The notes under the pieces are model-generated. The model was not told where the DNA came from and searched no databases. It saw only the letters and a program-made list of their open reading frames with translations. Below, piece after piece: positions 14,574-22,408 of a stretch of 23,977 nt of DNA. Positions within the stretch are counted from its first letter, which is position 1, and every line of letters begins with the position of its first letter. Source of the stretch: a virus; the IMG/VR virus record IMGVR_UViG_3300009436_000113, positions 1 through 23,977 of that record; one strand, given 5' to 3'. The translations under genes were made by a program, and so were the position numbers.

Positions 14574-15062
14574 TTATTTATCCATGTTTTTCAATTTCTC
14601 AAGCAAACTGTTACGGTCAGTAACTACGTATCCTTCACCATTTACAAGCCCAGAATCTTCATATCCGCTGTCTTTATCTTGCTTTTCTTTCTTAAGTTGC
14701 AAGTCAATCATTTTTAATTTCTTATCTAGTTTTGCAACCTTGGCGTCAAGAGCCGTTTTAAGCATTCCTCCAGCCACTTCAAATACTCTGCCACTATATC
14801 TACTCTCCACATTCATACCCAAATCCATTAGATCATCATAGGCTGTAGTAGCCTTTAGTGCAATTTCGTTGAGTTCTTTATCTGCTAATTCACCTAGTCC
14901 TTTTACAGCTGGTAATGCCGCAGTAATTTTATCAAGTTCTGCAATATCTCTAAAGTCTTCTTGTTGGTCTGCTTTAACAACATCATTAGAGTTTGATTGC
15001 TCTTGTTTAATAATTTCCTGACTTTCAGGCAAATTGAGTAATTCTTCTAGTTTCTTAGTCAT
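14574..15062 (-). CDS. gp16: gp16 small terminase subunit
   Basis: A 162-residue protein with the layout of T4 gp16: an N-terminal variable part (LEELLNLPESQEI), a central coiled-coil core (~60-135) with YDDLMDLGMNVESRYSGRVFEVAGGMLKTALD, and a Lys-rich helix (KVAKLDKKLKMIDLQLKKEKQ), then a variable tail. Small terminases bind viral DNA, assemble as a ring, and stimulate gp17. Length matches T4 gp16 (164). It is two genes upstream of the 118-aa gene and three ahead of gp17 on the same strand. GATAAATA at 15089-15096 lies 26 bases upstream; a weak GGAAA ribosome site precedes the ATG. The assignment rests on pattern, size and context, not catalytic residues. Confidence 0.8.
   Translation of the reverse strand: MTKKLEELLNLPESQEIIKQEQSNSNDVVKADQQEDFRDIAELDKITAALPAVKGLGELADKELNEIALKATTAYDDLMDLGMNVESRYSGRVFEVAGGMLKTALDAKVAKLDKKLKMIDLQLKKEKQDKDSGYEDSGLVNGEGYVVTDRNSLLEKLKNMDK
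14575..14582 (-). promoter_or_regulatory. Late-promoter box before the 188-aa gene
   Basis: GATAAATA, seven of eight bases of the T4 late box, overlapping the end of gp16. It leaves an 18-base leader carrying the AAGGAAC ribosome site before the ATG at 14556. Confidence 0.65.
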
Positions 15063-15088
15063 TTTGGTTTTCCATTATATGCTACTAT

Positions 15089-15096
15089 TATTTATC
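15089..15096 (-). promoter_or_regulatory. Late-promoter box before gp16
   Basis: GATAAATA immediately after the gp4-type gene stop, 26 bases before the gp16 ATG at 15062. Confidence 0.7.
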
Positions 15097-15534
15097 CTAT
15101 TTTCGTTTGCCTGAGTGAAAAATGTCTTTTTCGGTTATAACTCTAAAGAAGATTTTCTTCTGTTTACACCACGCTCTAGCGGCTTCCCACTTAGCAACAT
15201 TTTGGATATACTGTGCTTGACGCCATTTATCACGTCCAACATTCTCTTTCATAGTTTGATTATCAGGCTTAACTTCAATTAGTTCAACATGTGGTCTACC
15301 ATTTTTATCGCTGTATTGTATTAAGAAATCTGGTACATAAACTGTATGCTTACCTGTTAATGGATTTCTATATGGTATCTTAACACTTTCACTTGCCCAT
15401 TTACTAACACTAGGACTTTCATCGCAGAATTTCATAAATGCAAATTCCCAACTACTTCTGTATATAGGTGTCTTTGTACCTAAGTATTTTTCGGGGTACT
15501 TTAATGTATACCGACCCTGAGCAAACTTACCCAT
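15097..15534 (-). CDS. gp4: gp4-type head-completion protein, PD-(D/E)xK nuclease fold
   Basis: A 145-residue homolog of T4 gp4 (150 residues). GRYTLKYPEKYLGTKTPIYR with SSWEFAFMKFCDE opens as in gp4, then KWASESVKIPYRNPLTGK, VPDFLI (D69) and VELIEVKP (E87, K89), the active-site D...ExK of the restriction-like nuclease fold. The end, FFRVITEKDIF, also matches. gp4 acts after packaging to ready the head for tail joining; a trimming nuclease role is inferred in the family. No ribosome site; the start is 4 bases after the upstream stop, so translation is coupled. Gene order here places it before gp16. Confidence 0.9.
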   Translation of the reverse strand: MGKFAQGRYTLKYPEKYLGTKTPIYRSSWEFAFMKFCDESPSVSKWASESVKIPYRNPLTGKHTVYVPDFLIQYSDKNGRPHVELIEVKPDNQTMKENVGRDKWRQAQYIQNVAKWEAARAWCKQKKIFFRVITEKDIFHSGKRK

Positions 15535-15538
15535 AGCA

Positions 15539-15949
15539 TTATACCACTATGTTTCTAGTTTCTAATTTATTAGTTGCTTGGTCTACTTTGTAACCTAGTG
15601 TACTGATTTTTGATCTATTGTAATTTAAAATTTCTGTAATTACTGAACTTAATTGTACTTGGTCAAATCCGGCAAGTGTATCTATTAACTCAAAGATTTT
15701 TACGTTATCAATTTTTGCTTGTTGCATAACAATAGTTGCAACACTATTAGCACTAACTTCATCAAAGCCTCTTTTAGAAAAGAAAGCTACAGTTGCATCA
15801 ACTTCGTTACTTGAAAATTCAAATGGCTCTGAATAATATTGATTAAAGAATTGTTTTACTTTAGTCGCACTATCGCCTGCCTTAGCTGGAAGGTTACCAT
15901 ATAAATTAGTTGGTGTACTATTTTTGTTAGTTGATATATTGTCGCCCAT
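15539..15949 (-). CDS. Helical protein between tube-like and gp4 genes, unknown function
   Basis: A 136-residue protein. A flexible N-terminus (~20 residues, Asn/Thr-rich) is followed by SATKVKQFFNQYYSEPFEFSS and a series of amphipathic helices, ending in KVDQATNKLETRNIVV. The gene begins 9 bases after the stop of the tube-fold gene, with AGGA 9 bases upstream, and is followed 4 bases later by gp4. No motif, cysteine pair or membrane segment is visible. Its position in the late tail/head cluster and its helical make-up suggest a minor virion or assembly protein; I do not recognise the family. Confidence 0.82.
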   Translation of the reverse strand: MGDNISTNKNSTPTNLYGNLPAKAGDSATKVKQFFNQYYSEPFEFSSNEVDATVAFFSKRGFDEVSANSVATIVMQQAKIDNVKIFELIDTLAGFDQVQLSSVITEILNYNRSKISTLGYKVDQATNKLETRNIVV

Positions 15950-15958
15950 AAATTAATC

Positions 15959-17314
15959 CTATGTAAATAGAGTATTACCATTAGCATTTGAAATAGCTTT
16001 TTCTCTTGCTGATGCTTTATCTGCCGCCGTTTGTGCATTGTATGCCGCACTAATAATTTCCGGTAACGGTGATCCGCCGTTGTTAATATGATCCTTCTTA
16101 AAGAAAGTACTTTTAGCTACTGAGTCAGCCGCACCTGGATTTCCTTTTAAGAAGTTAGTAACACTACTTAGTGGGTTACCAATTTTACCACTAGCAACTC
16201 CGGCTAGTGTTGTTAAGCCTGCAACTGTAGCAATAGTGCTAAAGCTACCACCTGAACCGCCTGACTTAGGAAATGCAAGATTTGCTACGCCACTAACATC
16301 AATGCCAGTTGCTTTACCAATTTGGTCTTTTAGTATTCCAAATCCTTCTTCACGTAGTCCTTCTTTACCTAAGCTCTTAGCATTTTGCGTTATGCTAGTT
16401 GCTTTTAATACTGTACCTAAAAAGTTTGTTGGACTGCTAAATGCCGCCCCACTACTAATGTCTCCAAACACTTCACCAATACCGCCTGCAATACCGCCAA
16501 CACCGAACACACTACTAGTTCCACCTCCTCCTAATGAATTAGGACTTGGTACTTGATCGTAATGGCCACTTGCACTACCAAAGCTCTTAGGTGCTGAACC
16601 ATCTTTAACTGGTCCTCTTGCATACCATACAGTTTCGTATTGTATTGTCATGTTGTTTGCAACTGAGTCACTTGAACTGTTGTCCATAGTGTCGTGTCCC
16701 CATTCACTAATGATAGGGTTAACTAATGTAAACGCTGTGTAACGTTTTCTCGACATTTGATAAATTTGAATACTTTCAAAAAACGGTTTAAGAGAATCGT
16801 TATCCATACCGTATCTAAAACTGTTTGCCGCTTCACCTTGATAACTAGATGCTCTATTGTACGCCGCATTAGAAGTATTAGGATTTGTACTTCCGTCTAT
16901 ACTTGCATAGTTACCATCTTTAAAATAATATCTATAGTATGCTTCCCACATAGCAGTTGTTTGACCAAAGTTGTCATCGTGGAATACAACGTTAATAGGA
17001 TCGTAATCTAATCTTGTTTGTAAATTTCTTTTCTTATTGTATTGATGCTTTAGTGTTGTTGCAATTTGATACTTAGGCAAGTCAACACTTTTAACAAGCA
17101 TATTAATTTCTTGTGTTTTTAATTGAGGAATTAATTGTACTGCTTCAGGATTTAAATTAAAACTTACGTGATAAAGAAATTTACTTTTAGGACTTAGTCT
17201 ATGTGCGTCATCAACAAAAAGTCGAGCCGCGTGTGCTTGGTCGCCTAAGTTACCTTTAGGGCTTAATGCACCACTTACTAAATTATCTAAAAACCCGTTG
17301 AGTTTATTTGCCAT
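15959..17314 (-). CDS. Tail-tube-fold protein, candidate baseplate tube initiator or cap
   Basis: A 451-residue protein in two parts. Residues ~40-235 have the beta-rich pattern of the gp19 tube family: FLYHVSFNL, INMLVKSVDLPKYQIATT, LDYDPINVVFHDD, MWEAYYRYYF and MTIQYETVWYARGPV. Residues ~240-400 are Gly/Ser/Ala-rich and low in complexity (LGGGGTSSVFGVGGIAGGIG). In T4, gp48 and gp54 combine a tube-like domain with extra segments at the baseplate end of the tail; this product may do the same, which is inference. It lies next to gp19 with its own late box (17334-17341) and a good AGGAGAG site. Confidence 0.7.
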   Translation of the reverse strand: MANKLNGFLDNLVSGALSPKGNLGDQAHAARLFVDDAHRLSPKSKFLYHVSFNLNPEAVQLIPQLKTQEINMLVKSVDLPKYQIATTLKHQYNKKRNLQTRLDYDPINVVFHDDNFGQTTAMWEAYYRYYFKDGNYASIDGSTNPNTSNAAYNRASSYQGEAANSFRYGMDNDSLKPFFESIQIYQMSRKRYTAFTLVNPIISEWGHDTMDNSSSDSVANNMTIQYETVWYARGPVKDGSAPKSFGSASGHYDQVPSPNSLGGGGTSSVFGVGGIAGGIGEVFGDISSGAAFSSPTNFLGTVLKATSITQNAKSLGKEGLREEGFGILKDQIGKATGIDVSGVANLAFPKSGGSGGSFSTIATVAGLTTLAGVASGKIGNPLSSVTNFLKGNPGAADSVAKSTFFKKDHINNGGSPLPEIISAAYNAQTAADKASAREKAISNANGNTLFT

Positions 17315-17333
17315 TGTTACTCTCCTGTATTAA

Positions 17334-17341
17334 TATTTATC
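17334..17341 (-). promoter_or_regulatory. Late-promoter box before the tube-fold gene
   Basis: GATAAATA, 19 bases before the ATG at 17314, with AGGAGAG between them. It lies just downstream of the gp19 terminator, so this gene starts a new late transcript. Confidence 0.75.
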
Positions 17342-17366
17342 CTAATAAGATAAGTGCGTACAGAAT

Positions 17367-17401
17367 AAAAAAGGATGTCAAAATTAATTGACACCCTTTT
17401 T
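17367..17401 (-). terminator. Intrinsic terminator after gp19
   Basis: A 14-bp stem (AAAAAGGGTGTCAA with TTGACATCCTTTTT on the minus strand, one G-U pair) with a 6-base loop. The flanking A- and T-runs mean it could act on either strand. It separates gp19 from the tube-fold gene. Confidence 0.88.
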
Positions 17402-17426
17402 AAGTTTCAGGAAATATTGTTAACTA

Positions 17427-18056
17427 TTAACTTGCGCCGCCGCCTGTAATAGCTGTGTTAACTGTACGTCCGATTGCTGTTCCTACGCCTGTACCTTGTG
17501 GGCTTTGAATAGCGTTATCGTAGCGTATTGCTAGTGCAACAGTTACTGGATCGTTAGTAGAGTAAGACAAGCTGTTATAGTTTGCTGACTCTAAGTAACA
17601 ACCATACAATTCAAATGTCTCTAGTACACTTGCTGTATTAGCACCGTTACCACCGTCTAATATTTCAATTCTTGTAACGAATTTGTAATCGCTACCTGAC
17701 GCCGCCGAACTTTGTTCGAAGAAGTCAAATTGTTTCTGTAGTTGCTCGCCAACAAGTTTTTGTACGTTGTTACTAACATCTTCACGTAAGTTAAGTGTAA
17801 TTGGTTCCCAAGTGTGTTTACCTGCTAGGTATACACGTGAGTTATACACGTCTACTGTGATCTGTTCGAAACTAACGTTTGGTCTTGTTACGTCTACAAC
17901 CTGTTTGGTTAGTTCTGTTGTTGGTGTTGATACTCCAAAATTTTCAAGACTCACTCTAAAGCGGTATTGTAGTTTCGGCATCAACAAACCTTGGTTACTA
18001 GCTGAAGAGCTAGAATCCAAAGGTACTGTAATTTTGCTTAGTGTTGAAATTGCCAT
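17427..18056 (-). CDS. gp19: gp19 tail tube protein
   Basis: A 209-residue tail tube monomer. LQYRFRVSLENFG opens the beta-barrel, followed by VVDVTRPNVSFEQITVDVYNS and AGKHTWEPITLNLRED, the typical gp19 sequence, then a strand set VTRIEILDGG and a C-terminal FELYGCYLESANYNSLSYSTN. Length compares with 163 in T4, with extra residues mainly at the ends. It stacks as hexamer rings inside the sheath. It begins 33 bases after the sheath stop, with its own GATAAATA box (18079-18086) and AGGAG, and ends at a strong terminator, consistent with high, separate expression. Confidence 0.94.
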   Translation of the reverse strand: MAISTLSKITVPLDSSSSASNQGLLMPKLQYRFRVSLENFGVSTPTTELTKQVVDVTRPNVSFEQITVDVYNSRVYLAGKHTWEPITLNLREDVSNNVQKLVGEQLQKQFDFFEQSSAASGSDYKFVTRIEILDGGNGANTASVLETFELYGCYLESANYNSLSYSTNDPVTVALAIRYDNAIQSPQGTGVGTAIGRTVNTAITGGGAS

Positions 18057-18078
18057 TATAATATCTCCTGCTTGTAAG

Positions 18079-18086
18079 TATTTATC
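18079..18086 (-). promoter_or_regulatory. Late-promoter box before gp19
   Basis: GATAAATA between the sheath stop and the gp19 ATG, 22 bases upstream of the start, followed by the AGGAG ribosome site. It should give extra tube mRNA beyond readthrough from gp18. Confidence 0.75.
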
Positions 18087-18089
18087 ATA

Positions 18090-21000
18090 TTAAAGCCCTG
18101 CTATCTCACCAGTGTTTTTAAGCCTTAATGGAATGTAAATAAACTCCACTGCTTTCACTGGTTCAATTGCTACGTCTAAGTAAAGTTCATTTCTATCAAT
18201 TCTACTTGGAGTATTGTTACTTTCGTCACATACTACTAAGAAGTCATATAATGCTCTTTGTCCTACTAGCTCTAATAGTAAACTATCTGCCTGTGCTTTA
18301 ATCTCATCACGTGTGATTTTGTCATTTGGCTCAAAGATATAAGGTTTAGCAAGTTTGTTAAACTGCGAACGTAAGTAAATTACTAGTCTTGCAACGTTGA
18401 TTCTGTCTAAAGCACTAGCATTTTTAGCTCTTGTCTTTTGACCAAAGTTAACAAGTCCTGCACCACTTAAGAACGTTACAGGGTTAATAGCATTACCGTA
18501 TAATGTATCACGCTGTCCTTCGTTAAGTGCTACGCTTTGGAATTCACCTTCGCTTGTAATGTATCCTGCACTTGAAGCATTTGTAATTCCACCACGTCTT
18601 GTTCCTGCTGGAGCAAACCATGGAAACGATACTTGATCGCTTAATGCCATTGTGCGTAGTATACCATGACTTGCTGGAACAACTACGTTGTTACCTGCGT
18701 TATCACTTGAGAATAAACTTGGATAAAACACACCTAAGTATTCATCAAATGTAACTAATCCATCGTCATTATCTTCTACTGCAAGATTTACGTTAGTTGC
18801 ATATTCGTTTAATGAAGTTGCATCTGGTGTTAATCTAAACGGTAAGTCACCTACAACAAACGCACTAATGCCTCTATCATAGTTAAGTGTTTTCATTTCA
18901 CCAATTAGCTCTGAGTAACCTGGGCAAGCCATCAAGTTAAAGATTCTTGAATTATCATCTCTAATATCAGCGTTGCTGTTAACCATTGCTTGTAATGCTT
19001 GTACTACAACTTTACGTTGGGCTTTTCTACCAAACGAGCCTGCACCATTTTCTTGGTTAGCTGATTCAGTTACCCATCTATTAGTTGCGTATGCCGCCAT
19101 TGACTCATCATTGTTAAATCTAATGTTAAGTCCTGAAGTATCAATATAGTTACGTACATATTTCTTAACGTTAAATCCTGAACGTCTCATGTTCCATAGC
19201 AACATACCTTTTGGATATAGTGCTGGATCCGGAGCGTCAAAGTCTAAGAAGTTGCTTACTAGTAATGCAGGGATCGTTGCCGCTGTATCACCGTTAACAC
19301 CACTTGTACCATAACGTGCATCTGCAAATAATATACCATCTTCAGTAGTTTGGTCACCTGTATCAAGTGCAATCCACTTTAATGAAGTAGCGTTGTATTT
19401 GTAAATTTTTGGATAGTTTTCTAAGTCTGCTGTACTAATCCAAATGTCACCATTTTTAAGATCAGTTGCATCTGACTGTTTAGTAGGCTCAGTAGCACTA
19501 ACAATTGGTCCTGCTGGATCAGTTTTGTCTGCACTATTAGCATCGTAGAACGGTGCTGTTGAGTCTTGGTAACCTACCCAAGTAGTACCATTGTGTATCA
19601 TCATATCTACTTCGTCTACAATACTGTTGTACCATAATGCACCGTCAGCTGTTAATGCTGTTGGAGCAGTTGTACTTGGTGTGTATGTTAAGTATTTCCA
19701 GTTACTAGCAACCATATCAAATGCATTACCTGAAGCATCTGTATATAAGTTTGGAGTTGCTGTTGCTGAATTTGAACCATTGTAAGCTACAAATCCTGCT
19801 AAAGCTAATCCGCTGTTAGTATCTGTAATGTGGATGTCACCACCGTCATTGTGTTCAATAACTACTCTGTTTGAAGCGTCAACACTTGCTACAACGTTAG
19901 TTAATCCTGCGGAGTTAATTGCACCTGCAATATCGTCTGCATCGTCAGCCGCACCGTTAGTTGTTACACTAATTGTTACTGCCGCACTTAACGTAGCACT
20001 TGCTGGAGCAGTTTCTGCAATATCAAATGCATAAGTGCCAGTAGTTACTTGTGTTGTAATAATGTCTGAAGTAATTTTAGTATTACCTGTTGACTGTCTT
20101 CTGTGTATTTTAAAGTCACCAATTGGATTAGCTGATTCATCATTGCTAGTTTTGATGTAAACAGTTCCAACTGCTAAGTTCTTACCACCGCCTGCTTTAT
20201 CTAAGCCGTATAATGCCGCCTCAGGTGTTGCATACATTGGTGCCATTTTAGTTTCCCACAAGTTAGTTGTTGCGTTCCAAACTTTAACTTTCCAGTTAGC
20301 ACCTAAGTTAGGTTGTGTAGTTTTAACCCAAATACTTCCAGTTGGTCTTGGAGCAGTATCTGTTGACTTGTACTCAGGTACACTAGTATGCGGAGCAATA
20401 GTATTTTTAGGTGCTTTATAAGTAGCCGCCGTTAAACCAATCTCTGCTAATAGTGTTGAAGCGTTAGTTGCTAATACAACGTCTGCGCCTGTTGAGTAAA
20501 TCTCTAATTTGTTGTTAACAACTACTGAACTAATTCCAGCAATACCTGCTGAACCAATAGCTGTTTGAACATCACTTAATGCTGTTCCGCCACTTGTTAC
20601 AACAGTACCGTTAATGCTCATTGAAGCACCGCCAGTAATAGTTGGATTTGAAATTGTTCCTGTTACAGTTGCCCATGAACTAATCCATGCTGTTGATCCT
20701 ACTTGTACCCAACTACCATCGCTCTTTTTATAGAACAATTTGTTAAGTGTAGTAGTAGCAACAATAGCGTAGTCACCAATTGCACCAACAGAAGTTTTTG
20801 GTGTGCCGCCTGTTACTTTAGTAGTATCTGTAATTACTGTAGGAACTTTATTCGTAAAGCTCTGTCCACCAGTAACAGTACCCGCCGCGCCGTTCCATTC
20901 AAAAATACCAAACACACTATTTGCTGTATCAAACCAATATGTGCCATCTGCTGGATTTGCCGCTGGCGCACTCGCAGAAGCCATTAGCTCTGATGTGTTT

Positions 21001-21341
21001 AGTGTTGCTCTAGTTACGTAAGCTCTGTTAGCTACTCCTAAATATGAGTAGGCCGCTTGTAACCCGTATTCGTTTAATTCACTACCATGTAGTGCGTTGT
21101 TGTTTGTGTCCGTATAGAAAGTCGGATCTCCAAACAAGTCTGTTAATTCTCTTTGTGAGGTAACCAAATAAGGTTTACCTGCATTTGCCGCAATCGTTGC
21201 CGACGCAGTCCCTGTTCCAGCACCGTTTTTCTTGTCTTGTGCGGAAACAACAAAAATCATTGGTACTGTACCTGGCTCAGCTGGTGTATAGAAACTTTCG
21301 TCTATAACGCTGACCTGTACTCCTGGTGATACTAAAGCCAT
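18090..21341 (-). CDS. gp18: gp18 tail sheath protein with a large modular insertion
   Basis: A 1083-residue sheath, versus 659 in T4. Residues 1-115 (MALVSPGVQVSVIDESF, RELTDLFGDP, GLQAAYSYLGVANRAYVTRA) and ~670-1083 (ARYGTSG onward, ending RNELYLDVAIEPVKAVEFIYIPLRL) match gp18; the C-terminal part forms the contractile core. Residues ~116-665 are an insertion made of short modules of the form G-x-x-W-x(12-20)-W/Y-x(5-8)-W, at about 132, 188, 334, 566 and 630, alternating with two IN-type modules at about 228-303 and 449-518. These probably lie on the sheath surface. A perfect TATAAATA box and AGGAG precede the ATG. Confidence 0.95.
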   Translation of the reverse strand: MALVSPGVQVSVIDESFYTPAEPGTVPMIFVVSAQDKKNGAGTGTASATIAANAGKPYLVTSQRELTDLFGDPTFYTDTNNNALHGSELNEYGLQAAYSYLGVANRAYVTRATLNTSELMASASAPAANPADGTYWFDTANSVFGIFEWNGAAGTVTGGQSFTNKVPTVITDTTKVTGGTPKTSVGAIGDYAIVATTTLNKLFYKKSDGSWVQVGSTAWISSWATVTGTISNPTITGGASMSINGTVVTSGGTALSDVQTAIGSAGIAGISSVVVNNKLEIYSTGADVVLATNASTLLAEIGLTAATYKAPKNTIAPHTSVPEYKSTDTAPRPTGSIWVKTTQPNLGANWKVKVWNATTNLWETKMAPMYATPEAALYGLDKAGGGKNLAVGTVYIKTSNDESANPIGDFKIHRRQSTGNTKITSDIITTQVTTGTYAFDIAETAPASATLSAAVTISVTTNGAADDADDIAGAINSAGLTNVVASVDASNRVVIEHNDGGDIHITDTNSGLALAGFVAYNGSNSATATPNLYTDASGNAFDMVASNWKYLTYTPSTTAPTALTADGALWYNSIVDEVDMMIHNGTTWVGYQDSTAPFYDANSADKTDPAGPIVSATEPTKQSDATDLKNGDIWISTADLENYPKIYKYNATSLKWIALDTGDQTTEDGILFADARYGTSGVNGDTAATIPALLVSNFLDFDAPDPALYPKGMLLWNMRRSGFNVKKYVRNYIDTSGLNIRFNNDESMAAYATNRWVTESANQENGAGSFGRKAQRKVVVQALQAMVNSNADIRDDNSRIFNLMACPGYSELIGEMKTLNYDRGISAFVVGDLPFRLTPDATSLNEYATNVNLAVEDNDDGLVTFDEYLGVFYPSLFSSDNAGNNVVVPASHGILRTMALSDQVSFPWFAPAGTRRGGITNASSAGYITSEGEFQSVALNEGQRDTLYGNAINPVTFLSGAGLVNFGQKTRAKNASALDRINVARLVIYLRSQFNKLAKPYIFEPNDKITRDEIKAQADSLLLELVGQRALYDFLVVCDESNNTPSRIDRNELYLDVAIEPVKAVEFIYIPLRLKNTGEIAGL

Positions 21342-21375
21342 TTTATTTTCTCCTGTTGATATAGCATGTTACTAT

Positions 21376-21383
21376 TATTTATA
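21376..21383 (-). promoter_or_regulatory. Perfect late-promoter box before gp18
   Basis: TATAAATA, an exact T4 late box, on the minus strand 34 bases before the sheath ATG at 21341, with AGGAG just before the start. It is the only exact match found and drives the most abundant tail protein. Confidence 0.85.
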
Positions 21384-21438
21384 CCATTTTGCATAAAAGG
21401 CCTCTTTATCTACCCCTAAAAAGGGATCGAAAAGGGCA

Positions 21439-21446
21439 GGTAAATA
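21439..21446 (+). promoter_or_regulatory. Possible late-promoter box before the HNH-like gene
   Basis: GGTAAATA on the plus strand ends 5 bases before the ATG at 21452. It is a six-of-eight match, in the same arrangement as gp17 and the 612-aa gene. A GGGCAGG just ahead may instead act as a weak ribosome site. Confidence 0.4.
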
Positions 21447-21451
21447 CATAT

Positions 21452-21790
21452 ATGAGACCTTTATGTAAATGTGGCGTTAAACCTGTAGCAATTAACTATT
21501 ATAAAAAAGGAAAACCGTTTTATAGGAGTAAGTGTGAGTCATGTCTTAGACATGGCAAGCCTGTACATGGTGCTCCTAAGTGGAAACAGTCTGGTTATGA
21601 AAAGAAACAGATTTGTGACAAGTGCGGATTTAAAAGCAAACACAAAGAACAGTTTTCAGTATACTATATTGACGGTGATCTTAATAATGTAAGATTTAGT
21701 AACTTAAAAACAATATGTGCTAATTGTAGTAAAATTATGTACAAAGAAGGATTTAAATGGAAGCAAGGTGATTTGCTACCTGACTTCTAA
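21452..21790 (+). CDS. Small HNH-like zinc-finger protein, probable degenerate nuclease
   Basis: A 112-residue protein beginning MRPLCKCGVKP. The frame is open from 21389, but ATG at 21452 is chosen because this is where the conserved sequence starts and because the longer start would lie at the gp18 promoter. C5, C7, C28 and C31 form one likely zinc site; C55, C58, C89 and C92 form a second. Between them FSVYYIDGDLNN and SNLKTICANC follow the HNH pattern, but the usual catalytic His-His is Tyr-Tyr (71-72), so cleavage is doubtful. A similar small gene sits near the sheath gene in marine T4-like phages (from memory). It runs opposite to its neighbours and overlaps the 3' end of dNMP kinase by 38 bases. 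Confidence 0.85.
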   Translation: MRPLCKCGVKPVAINYYKKGKPFYRSKCESCLRHGKPVHGAPKWKQSGYEKKQICDKCGFKSKHKEQFSVYYIDGDLNNVRFSNLKTICANCSKIMYKEGFKWKQGDLLPDF

Positions 21791-22346
21791 GTTCGTCAAT
21801 AGTACCATTGTTTTCTAATGTTTGTGAAAATTTAGTATGAGCCCAAGCCCATTCGCTAGGGTGTATGTCACTAGGCTCTGTATCAAACTCAACATACTCT
21901 GTAAACCACTTAGGATCTTGTCCACGTTTTACACGCCATACATGTCCGCCTACTTCATGTAGCATTTTTGCTTCATTAGGAAAACGTGTATCAGGTAATA
22001 CCCAATTAATGTTTGGATTGTCAATAATTTTCTGCTTTACTAGGGATACCCAAATACCATCATAGAATCCGTTACGCATACATTCTGTACCAAATTCTTG
22101 TAATACTAATCTAGGTGTAATTGTACGTCCAGTTTCTTTTGTCCAAAACTCGTCTACTTTCTCACGCCATTCTCTAGATTCTGTTGTTTTGCCATCAAGC
22201 ATATCTCTGCTCCACCCAAACATAACGCCTACGCTATCTTTAAGTTTATCTGCAAATGATATCTTTTGGAAATTATGTTCACTAATCAAATAATCAGCAA
22301 TAGTATCTTTACCGCTACCAATTAACCCACATACACCAATAATCAA
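21753..22346 (-). CDS. gp1: dNMP kinase, T4 gp1-like
   Basis: A ~197-residue P-loop kinase that phosphorylates deoxynucleoside monophosphates for phage DNA synthesis. GLIGSGKDTIADYL at the N-terminus is Walker A, LVLQEFGTECMRNGF matches the LMQALGTD region of T4 gp1, WVLPDTRFPNEA matches the PDTR segment, and the end (LENNGTIDELRSQV) matches too. TTG at 22346 is chosen as start: a GAGGAG site lies 7 bases ahead of it and the residue count before the P-loop equals that of T4 gp1. ATG at 22361 is the alternative, but it lies only ~5 bases from the predicted transcription start. The sigma70-like promoter suggests early expression within a late region. Confidence 0.88.
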   Translation of the reverse strand: MIIGVCGLIGSGKDTIADYLISEHNFQKISFADKLKDSVGVMFGWSRDMLDGKTTESREWREKVDEFWTKETGRTITPRLVLQEFGTECMRNGFYDGIWVSLVKQKIIDNPNINWVLPDTRFPNEAKMLHEVGGHVWRVKRGQDPKWFTEYVEFDTEPSDIHPSEWAWAHTKFSQTLENNGTIDELRSQVANHLASI

Positions 22347-22372
22347 AGTCTGACTCCTCATAAAATAAAACT

Positions 22373-22401
22373 ATTATACAATAGATTTATCAGGAAGTCA
22401 A
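22373..22401 (-). promoter_or_regulatory. Strong sigma70-like promoter before dNMP kinase
   Basis: TTGACT (22396-22401) and TATAAT (22373-22378) on the minus strand are separated by exactly 17 bases, an 11-of-12 match to consensus. Transcription would start near 22366. The element overlaps the space between gp13 and the kinase. Confidence 0.8.
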
Positions 22402-22408
22402 GTGTTTA

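Noticed and set aside
20703-20987. Cys-rich plus-strand frame within the sheath gene
   Set aside because: It is antisense to clear sheath sequence; cysteines come from antisense reading of Thr/Ala codons.
21389-21451. Longer start for the HNH-like gene
   Set aside because: The extra 21 residues are basic and unlike the rest, have no ribosome site, and start 5 bases from the gp18 late box; the conserved Cys motif begins at the 21452 ATG.
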